This document shows positions 54,578 through 63,691 of a stretch of DNA of 64,000 nucleotides, in pieces. The stretch covers positions 21,467 through 85,466 of the forward strand of contig CAYXMS010000002.1 in the NCBI GenBank assembly GCA_964466185.1, given 5' to 3'. Under the pieces are notes generated by a model that did not search any database, was not told where the DNA came from, and was given only the letters and a program-made list of their open reading frames with translations. The translations under genes were made by a program, and so were the position numbers. The stretch's first letter is position 1. Each line of letters opens with the position of its first letter. The DNA is from CAZTYI01 sp964466185. Its GTDB lineage: Bacteria; Chlamydiota; Chlamydiia; Chlamydiales; SM23-39.

Positions 54578-54916
54578 TTAATTTGCGAAAGGATTTGTTT
54601 CAGGCTCGAACTCTTCTTTGACAGGGGTTTGGTTTTCATCTACTAAAATATTGTTCTGGCGGTTTTTCAGCAGCTTTTCAATTTTTTGCTCGGCAGATTG
54701 CAGTTTTTCATGGCAGTTGTTAATTAAACCATTGGCTTCTTCAAACAATTTCAAAGACCTGTCTAAAGACAGCTGTCCTTCATTCATTTCTTCTAACATT
54801 TTTTCTAATCTTTCAAAATCTTTTTCAAAATTATTCTTGTTCAAATTTTCCGGTTTGTCATTTGAAAAATTTAAACTGGTTTGAGTATCTGTTTGATCAT
54901 TATTTTTTTTCTCCAT
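54578..54916 (-). CDS. xseB: Exodeoxyribonuclease VII small subunit
   Basis: 112 residues from ATG 54916; GTG 54925 is an alternative. After a variable, Asn/Asp-rich N-terminus, NFEKDFERLEKMLEEMNEGQLSLDRSLKLFEEANGLINNCHEKLQSAEQKIEKL is the complete XseB domain with its L-(S/D)-x-(S/A)-(L/I)-x-x-(Y/F)-E-x-(G/A) pattern. It pairs with XseA in the ssDNA exonuclease. It overlaps the end of xseA by 17 bases. The longer N-terminal tail than in E. coli (80 residues) carries no recognised function. Confidence 0.9.
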   Translation of the reverse strand: MEKKNNDQTDTQTSLNFSNDKPENLNKNNFEKDFERLEKMLEEMNEGQLSLDRSLKLFEEANGLINNCHEKLQSAEQKIEKLLKNRQNNILVDENQTPVKEEFEPETNPFAN

Positions 54917-56330
54917 AAACAACACCTTCTGATTTTGCTAAAATTTTACCATCGCTCAAAAGAGCAAAAAATTTCTTGTCGCGGGGCAGATTTTTAAAAG
55001 AAAGGATAATCGATTCATCTTTTTGAGAAAAGAGGATACTGTAGCCTTTTTTCAAGAGATTTTTAGGATCTATAGAATTTTTGATTTTTTTTAGATTTCG
55101 CAGCTTTTCTTTTTTGTTTTCCAAGATTTTGAAAAAATTGCTTTTTAGGTTTTCCTGAAAAATGAGAGGCGAAAAAGCCATTTTTTTCTGATTTAAAGTA
55201 TTTTTTATGGAAATGGTCGTTTCTTTTCTTAAGCTATTAAGTTTTTGTTTTAAAAGATTTAATTGGGCAAGTGGACTAAGAGCTTGGCATTGCTTGAAAT
55301 AATAAAGCAATAAATTTTTGTTTTGTTTGAGAATATTTTTGATAGAAAAATCTAAATTAGCCTGTAACTCATCTAGTTTTTGCGCAGTTGGAGAAATGAA
55401 AAGATAGGGGTTAGCTAAAAAGGGCTGTTTTTGAATTTGCATCAATTGATTTCTTAGATTGGCAATTTGAGAAAACAGGGCTTTTTTAAGCTGTTTTTCT
55501 AAATTTTTCAGGTTTTGTAAAAGCTGCTCTTTTTCGGCAATGACAATTTCAGCAGCGGCAGAAGGGGTGGGAGCGCGTATGTCGGCTACAAAATCAGCAA
55601 TGGAAGTGTCGGTCTCGTGGCCGACAGCAGAAATAATGGGTATTTTGGATTGCAAAATAGCATCAGCAACAATTTCTTCGTTAAAGGCCCATAGATCTTC
55701 CAGACTGCCCCCTCCTCTTCCTATGATCAAAACGTCGGCAAGCTTATATTTGTTAAATTCTGCGATAGCCAGGGCTATTTCTTCAGCGGATCCTTCTCCC
55801 TGTACTTTAACGGGGTTTAAAATCAGATGAAAGCCGGGGTGCCTTCTTTTAAGAACATTGATAACATCTTGAATAACAGCTCCGGTAGGAGAAGTGACAA
55901 TACCGATTTTGGTAGGAATAGCAGGTAGTTTTTGTTTTTTGTCTTGGTTGAAATAACCTTTTTCTTTGAGCTTTTTTTTCAGCTCATGCAATTTTAACAA
56001 AAGTTCGCCCAAGCCTAAAAAATGAATTTCCCGGACAATAAGCTGGTAATTGCCGCGAGGAGGATAAACCGATATCTCTCCGGTTAAAATAACCTGGTCG
56101 CCTTCTTTTATTTTTTTCGATATTTTTCGGGCATTGCCCTTAAAAAGCACAGCGCTAAGCTGAGAAGAACTGTCCTTTAAACTGAAATAGCTGTGGCCGG
56201 AGCTTTGAACTCGCAAGTTGGAAATTTCCCCTTTTACCGATATGAAGGCAAATTGGGCTTCTAAAAGATTTTTTATGCTGTAGGTCAGTTCGGAGACGCT
56301 ATAAACTTTTTTTGAAACCAGGCTTTCCAT
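54900..56330 (-). CDS. xseA: Exodeoxyribonuclease VII large subunit
   Basis: 476 residues. The N-terminal OB-fold (about 8-105) has VYSVSELTYSIKNLLEAQFAFISVKGEISNLRVQSSGHSYFSLKD. The catalytic domain contains GIVTSPTGAVIQDVINVLKRR near residue 137, ADVLIIGRGGGSLEDLWAFNEE near residue 198 and PIISAVGHETDTSIADFVADIRAPTPSAAAE near residue 228, the family's conserved signatures. A long Lys/Leu-rich coiled coil follows. It degrades ssDNA to oligonucleotides with XseB. It is divergent from tpiA across 82 bases. Confidence 0.95.
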   Translation of the reverse strand: MESLVSKKVYSVSELTYSIKNLLEAQFAFISVKGEISNLRVQSSGHSYFSLKDSSSQLSAVLFKGNARKISKKIKEGDQVILTGEISVYPPRGNYQLIVREIHFLGLGELLLKLHELKKKLKEKGYFNQDKKQKLPAIPTKIGIVTSPTGAVIQDVINVLKRRHPGFHLILNPVKVQGEGSAEEIALAIAEFNKYKLADVLIIGRGGGSLEDLWAFNEEIVADAILQSKIPIISAVGHETDTSIADFVADIRAPTPSAAAEIVIAEKEQLLQNLKNLEKQLKKALFSQIANLRNQLMQIQKQPFLANPYLFISPTAQKLDELQANLDFSIKNILKQNKNLLLYYFKQCQALSPLAQLNLLKQKLNSLRKETTISIKNTLNQKKMAFSPLIFQENLKSNFFKILENKKEKLRNLKKIKNSIDPKNLLKKGYSILFSQKDESIILSFKNLPRDKKFFALLSDGKILAKSEGVVYGEKK

Positions 56331-56412
56331 AGAAAAACTTATCCTTGATTTTAAGCTTGCAAGCAGAGTTTAATCTAGTTTAGAATTATAACTTAAAAAA
56401 GGTATCGTCGCT

Positions 56413-57165
56413 ATGAAAAAAATACCCCTTATTGCCGGTAATTGGAAAATGCACAAGACTATAGAAGAGAGTGAAAAGTTTATTAAAAAAATATCTTCTC
56501 AAATTACTGAATGCAAGGTTCTGGTTTATTTGGCCGTGCCTTTTACCGCCATTGAAAGATCGGCCCATGCAGCAGAAGACAGCAAGATTGTGATTGGCGC
56601 CCAGAATATGAATGATGCGGAAAAAGGCGCTTTTACCGGTGAAATAGCTGCCGTTATGCTGAAAGAAGCAGGTGCTGAATTTGCCATCTTGGGACATAGC
56701 GAGAGAAGAAATCTGTTTCAGGAAACTGATGAGTTCATCAATAAAAAAGTTTTAAAAGCCCTCAAAGATGATCTGCAGCCGATTTTATGTATTGGCGAAA
56801 AAGGCGAAGAGCGCGAAGCCGGCGATACGGAAAATGTTTTAAAAAGACAAATCGAAAAAGGACTAAAAGAAGTAACTCAAGAAACAGCTTCTAAAGTTAT
56901 TGTTGCTTACGAGCCTGTCTGGGCTATTGGCACAGGCAAAAGCGCGACTGCTGCCAGTGCTGAAAAAGCACACTTGTTTATTCGTAAAGAGCTGGAAAAC
57001 ATGTTTGGTAAAGAAACAGCTGAAAAAATATATCTGCTCTATGGAGGTTCGGTTAAACCGAATAACATAAAAGAATTAATGAATGAGCAAAATATCGATG
57101 GGGCTTTAATTGGTGGCGCTTCTTTGGATGCGGAGAGCTTTTTAACAATTATTAAACATTTTTGA
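56413..57165 (+). CDS. tpiA: Triosephosphate isomerase
   Basis: 250 residues. IPLIAGNWKMHKT at the start holds the Asn-Lys pair, AILGHSERRNLFQE near residue 94 the catalytic His, VIVAYEPVWAIGTGKSATA near residue 164 the catalytic Glu with the flexible loop 6, and ILYGGSVKPNNI and DGALIGGASLDAESF the phosphate-binding turns. It interconverts DHAP and glyceraldehyde-3-phosphate. In Chlamydia tpi also neighbours xseA/dxs. secG follows after 9 bases, so they share a transcript. Confidence 0.95.
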   Translation: MKKIPLIAGNWKMHKTIEESEKFIKKISSQITECKVLVYLAVPFTAIERSAHAAEDSKIVIGAQNMNDAEKGAFTGEIAAVMLKEAGAEFAILGHSERRNLFQETDEFINKKVLKALKDDLQPILCIGEKGEEREAGDTENVLKRQIEKGLKEVTQETASKVIVAYEPVWAIGTGKSATAASAEKAHLFIRKELENMFGKETAEKIYLLYGGSVKPNNIKELMNEQNIDGALIGGASLDAESFLTIIKHF

Positions 57166-57174
57166 GGTGGAAAA

Positions 57175-57465
57175 ATGACATTCGCTTTTTACTTTTTTTT
57201 AACCGCTTTTATTATTATCTGTTTGCTTTTGAGTTTTATTATCTTGATCCAAGAGTCTAAGACCATGGGACTGGGAGCTTCTTTTGGCGGAGACAGTTCA
57301 GATTCTTTATTCGGCACATCAACTGCTGATGTAGTTAAAAAATTAACCGGTTATTTAGCTGTGATTTTTTTATCTTCCTGTATTTTGCTCTCTTTATGGA
57401 CCAATAATATTGGCCGGAAACGCATCATGAGAGAAAAAGCGCAGATTGAAGAGGCCGGACGATGA
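57175..57465 (+). CDS. secG: Protein translocase subunit SecG
   Basis: 96 residues: two membrane spans (about 4-26 and 57-77) joined by LIQESKTMGLGASFGGDSSDSLFGTSTADVV, the Q-E-x-K-x-x-x-L-G-x-x-F-G-G loop diagnostic of SecG. It supports SecYEG-SecA translocation in the inner membrane. The C-terminus is a short charged tail. GAGGTGG precedes the ATG by 5 bases. The stop overlaps the def start in ATGA, a translational coupling. Confidence 0.9.
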   Translation: MTFAFYFFLTAFIIICLLLSFIILIQESKTMGLGASFGGDSSDSLFGTSTADVVKKLTGYLAVIFLSSCILLSLWTNNIGRKRIMREKAQIEEAGR

Positions 57466-57992
57466 TTTTGCCTCTTTGTTATTATGGCAATGTGATCTTA
57501 AGAAAAAAATGCCATAAGATCGAAAGGATTACACCTGATATTCATAAGCTGGTTTCAGATATGATTGAAACTATGGACTCTTCCAATGGGATAGGGCTGG
57601 CTGCTACGCAGGTGGGCAAAGATTTATGTCTTTTTGTCATACGGCCGGAAATTAAGGATGCAGAAGGCAATTTTTCTTTGGGAGAGCCTGAAGTCTTTAT
57701 TAATCCCGTACTTTCTAATCCCACAGAAGAGAGAGAGAAAATGACCGAAGGCTGCCTTTCTTTTCCGGGGCTTTATTTAGAAATAGATAGGCCTTACGGC
57801 ATTCATGTGGAAGCTTTGAATTTGGAAGGAGAAAAAATCTCTTTAGATATCTATGGTTTTAAAGCCAGAGAAATCATGCATGAAAATGATCATTTAAACG
57901 GCAAGCTTTTTATTGATCGCACTACGGATTCTGTTAAAAATGAAATAGATCCTCTGCTGAGGGAAATCAAAAATAAATATTCCAAAAAGTAA
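57462..57992 (+). CDS. def: Peptide deformylase
   Basis: 176 residues with the three PDF motifs: SSNGIGLAATQVG near residue 41, MTEGCLSFPGLYLEI near residue 93 with the metal-binding Cys, and REIMHENDHLNGKLFIDR near residue 134 with the H-E-x-x-H metal-binding and catalytic residues. It removes the formyl group from nascent proteins. A 9-residue longer central loop than in E. coli (ADAEGNFSLGEP region) is common. It is the last gene of tpiA-secG-def. The next gene is convergent. Confidence 0.95.
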   Translation: MILPLCYYGNVILRKKCHKIERITPDIHKLVSDMIETMDSSNGIGLAATQVGKDLCLFVIRPEIKDAEGNFSLGEPEVFINPVLSNPTEEREKMTEGCLSFPGLYLEIDRPYGIHVEALNLEGEKISLDIYGFKAREIMHENDHLNGKLFIDRTTDSVKNEIDPLLREIKNKYSKK

Positions 57993-58066
57993 CGTTTACT
58001 AGCAAAAAAATGATGCAATCATGCGAATATTTTTTGTCTTTTTATTTATTTTAAACCATGTTCAGT

Positions 58067-60244
58067 TTAAATTTTTAGCAGATAATAGTCAAAACTGACC
58101 CTGTTATCTGTTTTGGTATGCTGCCAGCTGAGCTTAATTTTCCAGGAAGTGGCCAGTTTGATATAGAAACCAATTTCAAATTCGTTATAAGGAGGTTCTC
58201 CTTTTCTGCCAAAACCATGGTGGGATTGCCATTCACAGGACATATAAGGATTAATGTTGCAATAAAGACTGGACAAAATCGTGTGCCTTCGATCGGAAAC
58301 AGGAGAAGCTAGAAGTTTTTTTTCAGGTCTGGCCAGGTCCAAAATAAAATTGTTTTCGTCGGCTTTGCGCCAGGCATATGCTGAACGGTAGCGATATTCT
58401 AAAGATAAGGCTAAATTTTGACTGGCTGTCCAGCTAAAACGCAGTTTGGCAGAATCGAATTTGTGATGTGCAATATTCCAGGCATTTTGGTTGGTTAGGG
58501 CAAAATCAGAAAAAAGCATTCTAAGATCCAAATAGCCTTTAGGAAAAGAAATTAAAGGCACGTCTTTGTGTAAAAAAGCTTGGGAATAAAGATCAGCTTC
58601 AAAAGTAGGGGCGAATTTAGCAGGGGACAGAGAGATTAGAGAATTTTTGAGTCCTAACTTGATGAGATCTAATCTATGTAAACCGTCTGCTATGCTGAAA
58701 ATATAGATTTTATCATTGTCTAAAAGCGGCTTGGAAAGACCTTCATATTTGATATAGGGAATGATCAGATGCTGATGCTGGAGAAAATCTTTATAAATAG
58801 TGCTTTTTAATTGACAGCCATAAAATAACGCTCCCTGCCATCTGACAGAAGAATCGGGAGAGTCGCTATAAAACAGGCCGGTTAGGCCAAAATAAGGTGT
58901 TAAAACCAGCCCTTTAATATCAAATTTTTTGAGTGCTTCTTCAAAAAATTGGCCCCTAACCGCCTGAAACCCGGTTAGATCAGTTTTAAGTTTGTCAGAA
59001 TAGCCATAGTTTAAATAGGCTATTTTCATCCAGTTAGAAAACTGCAAACCGGTTTGCTGCCACTTCAAAGGATGGATATGGCAAAATATAGAAGGCAGGT
59101 CCTGTTTTAGAGTATTAAAAGTGTTAGCCCTATGGTGAGCATGTACAACTGAAATAATTTTTCTTTTTTGATTGCGGATATTAAGCTCGGTTTTTTTAGC
59201 GGTGTTAATTTCAAAATCTGTACTTTTAAAATCTGACGGCATCTCAATATCGGAATATTTGTCCCAGGTCAGGTCGATAGTGGTCTTTTTATTTTCGCTA
59301 ATCCCATGATATGCCCCTTGCAAGCGGTATCTTCTACGGTTTTTAGGATCGTTAGGAACTAAATCTCTGGCAAAATAGTTTTTAGTAACAAAAGAGCTTC
59401 TTTTATGCTCTGGAAAATATTCGGTTTCAATAGCTCCGCCTGGTCCTTTAGCGATGCGGTAATCGCCTCTTATAAACAAAGCAAAATCTTGCCATGAATA
59501 AATTTGATAGCGCAAAGAAACACGCGGGCTGAAAGGTTTATCGAAATCTATTTTATAACGGAAAATAGGCTTGGCTATAAATTTTTTCATGTTTAGTTTA
59601 AAAGAGGGCAGCCAGATAGCCGGCATTTGAAAAAGCCGGAAACGTACTTTTTGCGCAGATAGCAGATCTCTTTTTTCTACAATGATTTTTTTAGCATGGA
59701 TGTCCCAAGCGGAATTAGCGCTTTCGCAAGTAGTAATGGAAACATTTTTGATAGCATAATTCCCATCGGCTTTCAGTTTAATTTCACTGCCTCCCAAATA
59801 CCAAGGAGAAATAAAAGTTTTGCCTTCATAGATCAGACCTGTTTTGTGTAAAAAGTCATATTTTAGCTTTTTACCAACAAAGACCCGGTTTTTATAAATG
59901 ATCATCAAATCTTCTTCGGCTTCAATAAAATGTTTGTCCGTATTTTTTTCACGCAGTTTGGTATAGCGGATTTTTTTAGCCTGGATTCTTAAATCTTTAT
60001 TTTTAATTACTCCGCCTTCTGTAGTGGTTAATGTACCGCCTAAAAAAGTTGGATTTCTTAGATCTACTGTCAGTTCGGAAATGGAAATTTCATCTTTTTT
60101 TAATTCATCCAGTTTGTTTTGTTCTAGTCCATGACGGGCTAAATTTTTCTGAAAAGAAACGGCTATCTCTTCTAAGTGAGGAGAAGTCGCTAAAAGAGAT
60201 ATAGACAGGCCAAACAAAAATGATAAAACAAATAATAAACGCAT
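58067..60244 (-). CDS. lptD: LptD-like outer-membrane LPS-assembly protein
   Basis: 725 residues. A signal peptide (RLLFVLSFLFGLSISLLATS) precedes an OstA/LptA-like domain (about 45-180) with GTLTTTEGGVIKNKDLRIQAKKI. YAIKNVSITTCESANSAWDIHAKKI near residue 170 is the T-T-C-x-x-x-x-x-x-W-x-(L/I)-x-A signature at the start of the LptD barrel. The rest is rich in alternating aromatic strands (NFILDLARPEK, FEIGFYIKLATSWKIKLSW) as in a beta-barrel, ending in KI. It would insert LPS into the outer leaflet with LptE. The Cys pattern for disulfides differs from E. coli. HEAT gene downstream order: it follows the HEAT gene on the same strand after 49 bases. Confidence 0.75.
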   Translation of the reverse strand: MRLLFVLSFLFGLSISLLATSPHLEEIAVSFQKNLARHGLEQNKLDELKKDEISISELTVDLRNPTFLGGTLTTTEGGVIKNKDLRIQAKKIRYTKLREKNTDKHFIEAEEDLMIIYKNRVFVGKKLKYDFLHKTGLIYEGKTFISPWYLGGSEIKLKADGNYAIKNVSITTCESANSAWDIHAKKIIVEKRDLLSAQKVRFRLFQMPAIWLPSFKLNMKKFIAKPIFRYKIDFDKPFSPRVSLRYQIYSWQDFALFIRGDYRIAKGPGGAIETEYFPEHKRSSFVTKNYFARDLVPNDPKNRRRYRLQGAYHGISENKKTTIDLTWDKYSDIEMPSDFKSTDFEINTAKKTELNIRNQKRKIISVVHAHHRANTFNTLKQDLPSIFCHIHPLKWQQTGLQFSNWMKIAYLNYGYSDKLKTDLTGFQAVRGQFFEEALKKFDIKGLVLTPYFGLTGLFYSDSPDSSVRWQGALFYGCQLKSTIYKDFLQHQHLIIPYIKYEGLSKPLLDNDKIYIFSIADGLHRLDLIKLGLKNSLISLSPAKFAPTFEADLYSQAFLHKDVPLISFPKGYLDLRMLFSDFALTNQNAWNIAHHKFDSAKLRFSWTASQNLALSLEYRYRSAYAWRKADENNFILDLARPEKKLLASPVSDRRHTILSSLYCNINPYMSCEWQSHHGFGRKGEPPYNEFEIGFYIKLATSWKIKLSWQHTKTDNRVSFDYYLLKI

Positions 60245-60293
60245 AAAATCAAGTTTAATTTTAATAGAATAGAAGATTAGAGAAAATCAAAAT

Positions 60294-61985
60294 CTATTCA
60301 ATAGAGCGCAAGAGTAGTCCTGCTAAGGGATAGCGGTTGCTGGGCGGACCTGTGGCTATAGCTTTTAAGATTATCTCTGATGCTCTTGAAGAATGTTTTT
60401 CGACAAAAGTAGTAATGATTTCAAAGAAAAGCTGCGATATCTCGTCGCGGGAGAGCTCAAATTGGCTTTTGTTAAAGCGGGTTTTTCCGGAGTCAAACTG
60501 TTTTAGTTTTATTTTAGCTTGAGCCGCCTGTTCTTCTAACCATTCGATTAAAAAAATCTCATGCAGCCCCGGTTTTTCTAAACGAAATAAAGACAAATGG
60601 GCGTGGACTCTGAAAAAAGGCAAATTACTTTTTGCAGTTTTTTGTAAAAGGGCAATAGAAGCCGGAGTATTAATATTTTCTAAAAGTTTGAATAAAACAG
60701 GGGCTAGCTGAGTCTTTTCTTTTCCTATAATTTTTTCAGCCAGTTTTAAAAAGTCTTCTTCTTCAAGTTCAAGAGCCATTTTTAAAAGCTCTTCCTTAAC
60801 TAGTATGGACATTTCACTGTTTGTAGAAGAAGAAGGAGTAGAATAGGCTTGTATGTATTTTAAAGTTCTGCCTGGCGAAAAATGAAATTCTAAAAAAATA
60901 TCAGAGGTTAAAATGTCAGTTAAAAATGGCAGACAAGCGGCATTTTGTTTTTCCAAAAGAGCAAAAGCTGCATTGGCCTTGATTTGCAAATTTTCTGATT
61001 TGGCCAGTTTACTTAAAAGCTGTTGGCTATTATCTATTTGACTGCAGGCATTGATCGCCAACAAGGAATGTTTTGCCGCTTTTTGCAAAAGAAAATGGTT
61101 AAATTTTTTATATCCCAGTCGGTTTAATGCTAAGATAGCGGCAATTTCCAGGTTTGGATTATGTTTTCCAACCAGCTGCTCAAACTCCTTTAAAAAAACA
61201 GTATCGCCAAAAGAACTTAAAACATATAAAAGAGCTTCTTTGTCTTGATTTAGTGCTTCTTTAAACCTTCTTTTAAGGTAAAAAAGCAGCTCTTCTCTTT
61301 TATATTTAGCAATATTTAAAATTGCTTCCAGCCGAACTTCCGGATTTTCGTCATGTAGATAATATTTAAGTCGGGCTGATGCTTCAGGCGTTCCGATCAA
61401 AGCTAGAAATTGAGGAAAGAATGGTTTAAAAACAGAGGGGAGTTTGCCTCTGAGAGCTTCCATTTGCCCCATAGCGGATGGATCTTTTCTAAGGCATAAC
61501 TGAAAAAGAGCCTCAGCCCTGACTTCTAAAAAATCACTGGAAAGAGCTTTTTTGATCAGGTATTCGCTTTGCTGTTCCTGTAAAATGCTTAAATAATGCA
61601 AAGCAATCAATTGCGATGGCGCATCAGACAGATACAGGCCCTTTTCTAAAATTTTTAAAGAATGGGTGGAAAGAGCAACGCCTGCTCCATAAAGAGTTAG
61701 TCTTTGATCTTCTTTTCCAAGACTTTTTAGTCCATTTTCTAAAATTAGAACCGCTAGTCTTTGCAAAAAATCCAAATTTTTTGTCTGATAAAAAGAAGGC
61801 AGATAGGAAATAGCCCTGTTTAAATTTCCGCTCCCTGCCAAATACAATAAATAATTAGGTCTGTAATCTGACGGAATTTCTTTGGTATCTGCTGTTATAT
61901 TAATTAAACTGCAAAATAAAATAAAAAAAAGATGAAAAGAAAATATGTAGAAAGATTTAATCTTTTTTAAGCTTTGAAAAAACAT
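60294..61985 (-). CDS. HEAT-repeat protein, probably exported or membrane-anchored
   Basis: 563 residues. A hydrophobic N-terminal segment (IKSFYIFSFHLFFILFCSLINI, ~9-30) may be an uncleaved anchor or signal. Most of the rest is alpha-helical HEAT/PBS-lyase-type repeats of about 30 residues, such as ALLYVLSSFGDTVFLKEFEQLVG, NLEIAAILALNRLGYKKFNHFLL and NLQIKANAAFALLEKQNAACLPF, with the Arg/Glu helix ends typical of the fold. No catalytic motif was seen. It lies just upstream of the LptD-like gene on the same strand, so an envelope role is possible but unproven. Confidence 0.7.
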   Translation of the reverse strand: MFFQSLKKIKSFYIFSFHLFFILFCSLINITADTKEIPSDYRPNYLLYLAGSGNLNRAISYLPSFYQTKNLDFLQRLAVLILENGLKSLGKEDQRLTLYGAGVALSTHSLKILEKGLYLSDAPSQLIALHYLSILQEQQSEYLIKKALSSDFLEVRAEALFQLCLRKDPSAMGQMEALRGKLPSVFKPFFPQFLALIGTPEASARLKYYLHDENPEVRLEAILNIAKYKREELLFYLKRRFKEALNQDKEALLYVLSSFGDTVFLKEFEQLVGKHNPNLEIAAILALNRLGYKKFNHFLLQKAAKHSLLAINACSQIDNSQQLLSKLAKSENLQIKANAAFALLEKQNAACLPFLTDILTSDIFLEFHFSPGRTLKYIQAYSTPSSSTNSEMSILVKEELLKMALELEEEDFLKLAEKIIGKEKTQLAPVLFKLLENINTPASIALLQKTAKSNLPFFRVHAHLSLFRLEKPGLHEIFLIEWLEEQAAQAKIKLKQFDSGKTRFNKSQFELSRDEISQLFFEIITTFVEKHSSRASEIILKAIATGPPSNRYPLAGLLLRSIE

Positions 61986-62033
61986 GTGTTTTTACCATTT
62001 TCCAACTGATTTTATTTTGACATGGCCGTTTTT

Positions 62034-62068
62034 GGCTAAAGCCAGGAGTTTTATGCTCTTGTTGATAA
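62034..62068 (+). repeat. Dispersed hairpin repeat, copy 5
   Basis: 35 bases, GGCTAAAGCCAGGAGTTTTA then TGCTCTTGTTGATAA. It matches copy 2 at 28 of 35 positions. It lies between the HEAT gene start and the next plus-strand gene. Confidence 0.6.
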
Positions 62069-62224
62069 TTTTTTAGTTTATGTGATTTTTTCAATCTTGC
62101 CAAGAGGTGTAAATTGAAAAGGCTTTATTTTTTCAAATTGCTCATGCAAAAAAAAAGATTGTCAAAAAAATAGCTTACTTACATTATTTTACCTTTTTAA
62201 CCCAAAGGAAAAGGTATAAGATAT

Positions 62225-62983
62225 ATGCTTGAGTCAACTTTGAGATCTAGCACCCCTAGAGCTATAAATCATACTCAGGCCACAAACAGATTGCCGCTTC
62301 GTTTTGGATCTGGTAGAAAAGCCTCTCGTTTTAAATCGTTAGCTCGCAATACCGATACAATTTCTTTTGTTTCGTCTCCCGACAATTCCTGGTCTGCTTT
62401 TTTTTTATATGTAAAAGAGAGAATTACCACAAGTTTTAAATTTGCTGTTGAATGGCTGCAAAGAGTTTTAGTAGGGGCTATTCAGTTAGTTTATAATTTT
62501 TTTTCGTCTCCTTTGCAAAACCAGATTTCCGGTAGATCTTCTACTGTTTGCAGAGAACTTAAAAATGGCAGAAATACTCCCGCTAGTTGGAAAAGAAAAC
62601 TGGAAGCACTATTTTCTTCGCCTAAAGAAAAAGATCAAAAACTTTTAGAAAAAATTTTTATTAAAGTAGGCGAAAAACGCTTAGAAATCATAAGACAAGA
62701 AGAAGAAGAAAGAAACAAAAAGCAGCAAGAAGAAGCTAAAAGAAATGTTCAAACCAGAACTTGGAATGTTATTAGATCAGTTGGTTCTGGTATTGCTTTT
62801 GCGGCTGTTGGTGCTGTAAGGCTAGTTCAGCCATTAAATCCGCTTAATGTAGGAAAAGGCTATTTAATAGAATTAAAGCCTGATGGAATTCAAGTTTTTG
62901 CAGAAAAAAAACTGACTCCTGAATATACTTCCATTATACAAGATATTTTAACGAAAGAACAAGAGTCTCAAAAAAATATATAA
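62225..62983 (+). CDS. Unrecognised protein with coiled coil, putative effector
   Basis: 252 residues from ATG 62225, with AAAGGAAAAGG upstream. The first 45 residues are Arg/Ser/Thr-rich, basic and probably unstructured (RSSTPRAINHTQ). A moderately hydrophobic stretch near 58-95 (FFLYVKERITTSFKFAVEWLQRVLVGAIQLVYNFF) follows. Then come a basic region, a Glu/Lys/Gln coiled coil at about 145-180 (RLEIIRQEEEERNKKQQEE), and a hydrophobic, Ala/Gly/Val-rich segment near 190-210 (SVGSGIAFAAVGAVRLV). No signal peptide or known domain. A flexible N-terminus with amphipathic segments resembles type III effectors in style only. Confidence 0.5.
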   Translation: MLESTLRSSTPRAINHTQATNRLPLRFGSGRKASRFKSLARNTDTISFVSSPDNSWSAFFLYVKERITTSFKFAVEWLQRVLVGAIQLVYNFFSSPLQNQISGRSSTVCRELKNGRNTPASWKRKLEALFSSPKEKDQKLLEKIFIKVGEKRLEIIRQEEEERNKKQQEEAKRNVQTRTWNVIRSVGSGIAFAAVGAVRLVQPLNPLNVGKGYLIELKPDGIQVFAEKKLTPEYTSIIQDILTKEQESQKNI

Positions 62984-62991
62984 GGCAATGT

Positions 62992-63642
62992 TTAAAGTTT
63001 ATAAGCAATGCTAATGTTTTGTTTTAAAATTATTAATTCTCTTTTTAGATTTTCTGTTTGTCGGTTTATTTGATCTTTTTGGGTAGTCAACCGTGATCTT
63101 TGTTGTTCTAACCTGCGAAGCTTATTAGAATTGTGTCCTGATCTATTACCTCTTTTTCTTTGTGCTTTGATGGTATTAATGGAATTGGTTAAAGTTTGAA
63201 TTTTTTTATCTAAGCCTATAGTTTCTTGTTCTAAATTGTTTATTTGTTCTGAGATTTGAAGTTGTTGTATTTGTATATGTAGAACTTTTATAGGGACTGG
63301 TTTTACAGGTTCTTTTACGAAAATAGTAATAGGGGGCAGAATGCCTAAAAAAGTAAAAAAATGGCTGATAAAAGCCAAGGCTTCTTGAGATTTTTGATTT
63401 TTTTTTAATAAAATCTTTGTTACATCTGTCAAAACAGCAATGTCCCTGTCATCTAAAATATTTTCTTGCCTGTCAATATCAGGATGGTAAATGTTGTCTA
63501 ATATAGCGTTTATTTTATTAAGTATTTCTATATCTGTTTTTTCATATTGAAAAGCAATGTTATGTAAAGTCGGAAAAAATTCCTGTTTAATAAAACAAGA
63601 TCCATTAAAATTAGGGGTTGTCCTAGCTGCTGAAGCTGTCAT
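62992..63642 (-). CDS. Unrecognised coiled-coil protein
   Basis: 216 residues from ATG 63642, which has AAAGGA 7 bases upstream; the frame is open 21 codons further, but those overlap the transposase remnant. The N-terminus is Ala/Thr/Asn-rich. A hydrophobic stretch near 93-112 (AFISHFFTFLGILPPITIFV) is followed by a long coiled coil from about 125 to the end (QISEQINNLEQETIGLDKKIQ; LRRLEQQRSRLTTQKDQINR). No family recognised. It is convergent with the preceding gene, with only 8 bases between the stops. The two share an accessory-region setting. Confidence 0.55.
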   Translation of the reverse strand: MTASAARTTPNFNGSCFIKQEFFPTLHNIAFQYEKTDIEILNKINAILDNIYHPDIDRQENILDDRDIAVLTDVTKILLKKNQKSQEALAFISHFFTFLGILPPITIFVKEPVKPVPIKVLHIQIQQLQISEQINNLEQETIGLDKKIQTLTNSINTIKAQRKRGNRSGHNSNKLRRLEQQRSRLTTQKDQINRQTENLKRELIILKQNISIAYKL

Positions 63643-63691
63643 AATGTTATTCCTTTTGATTTTGATATTAAAAAATAATAACTTTCGCCAA

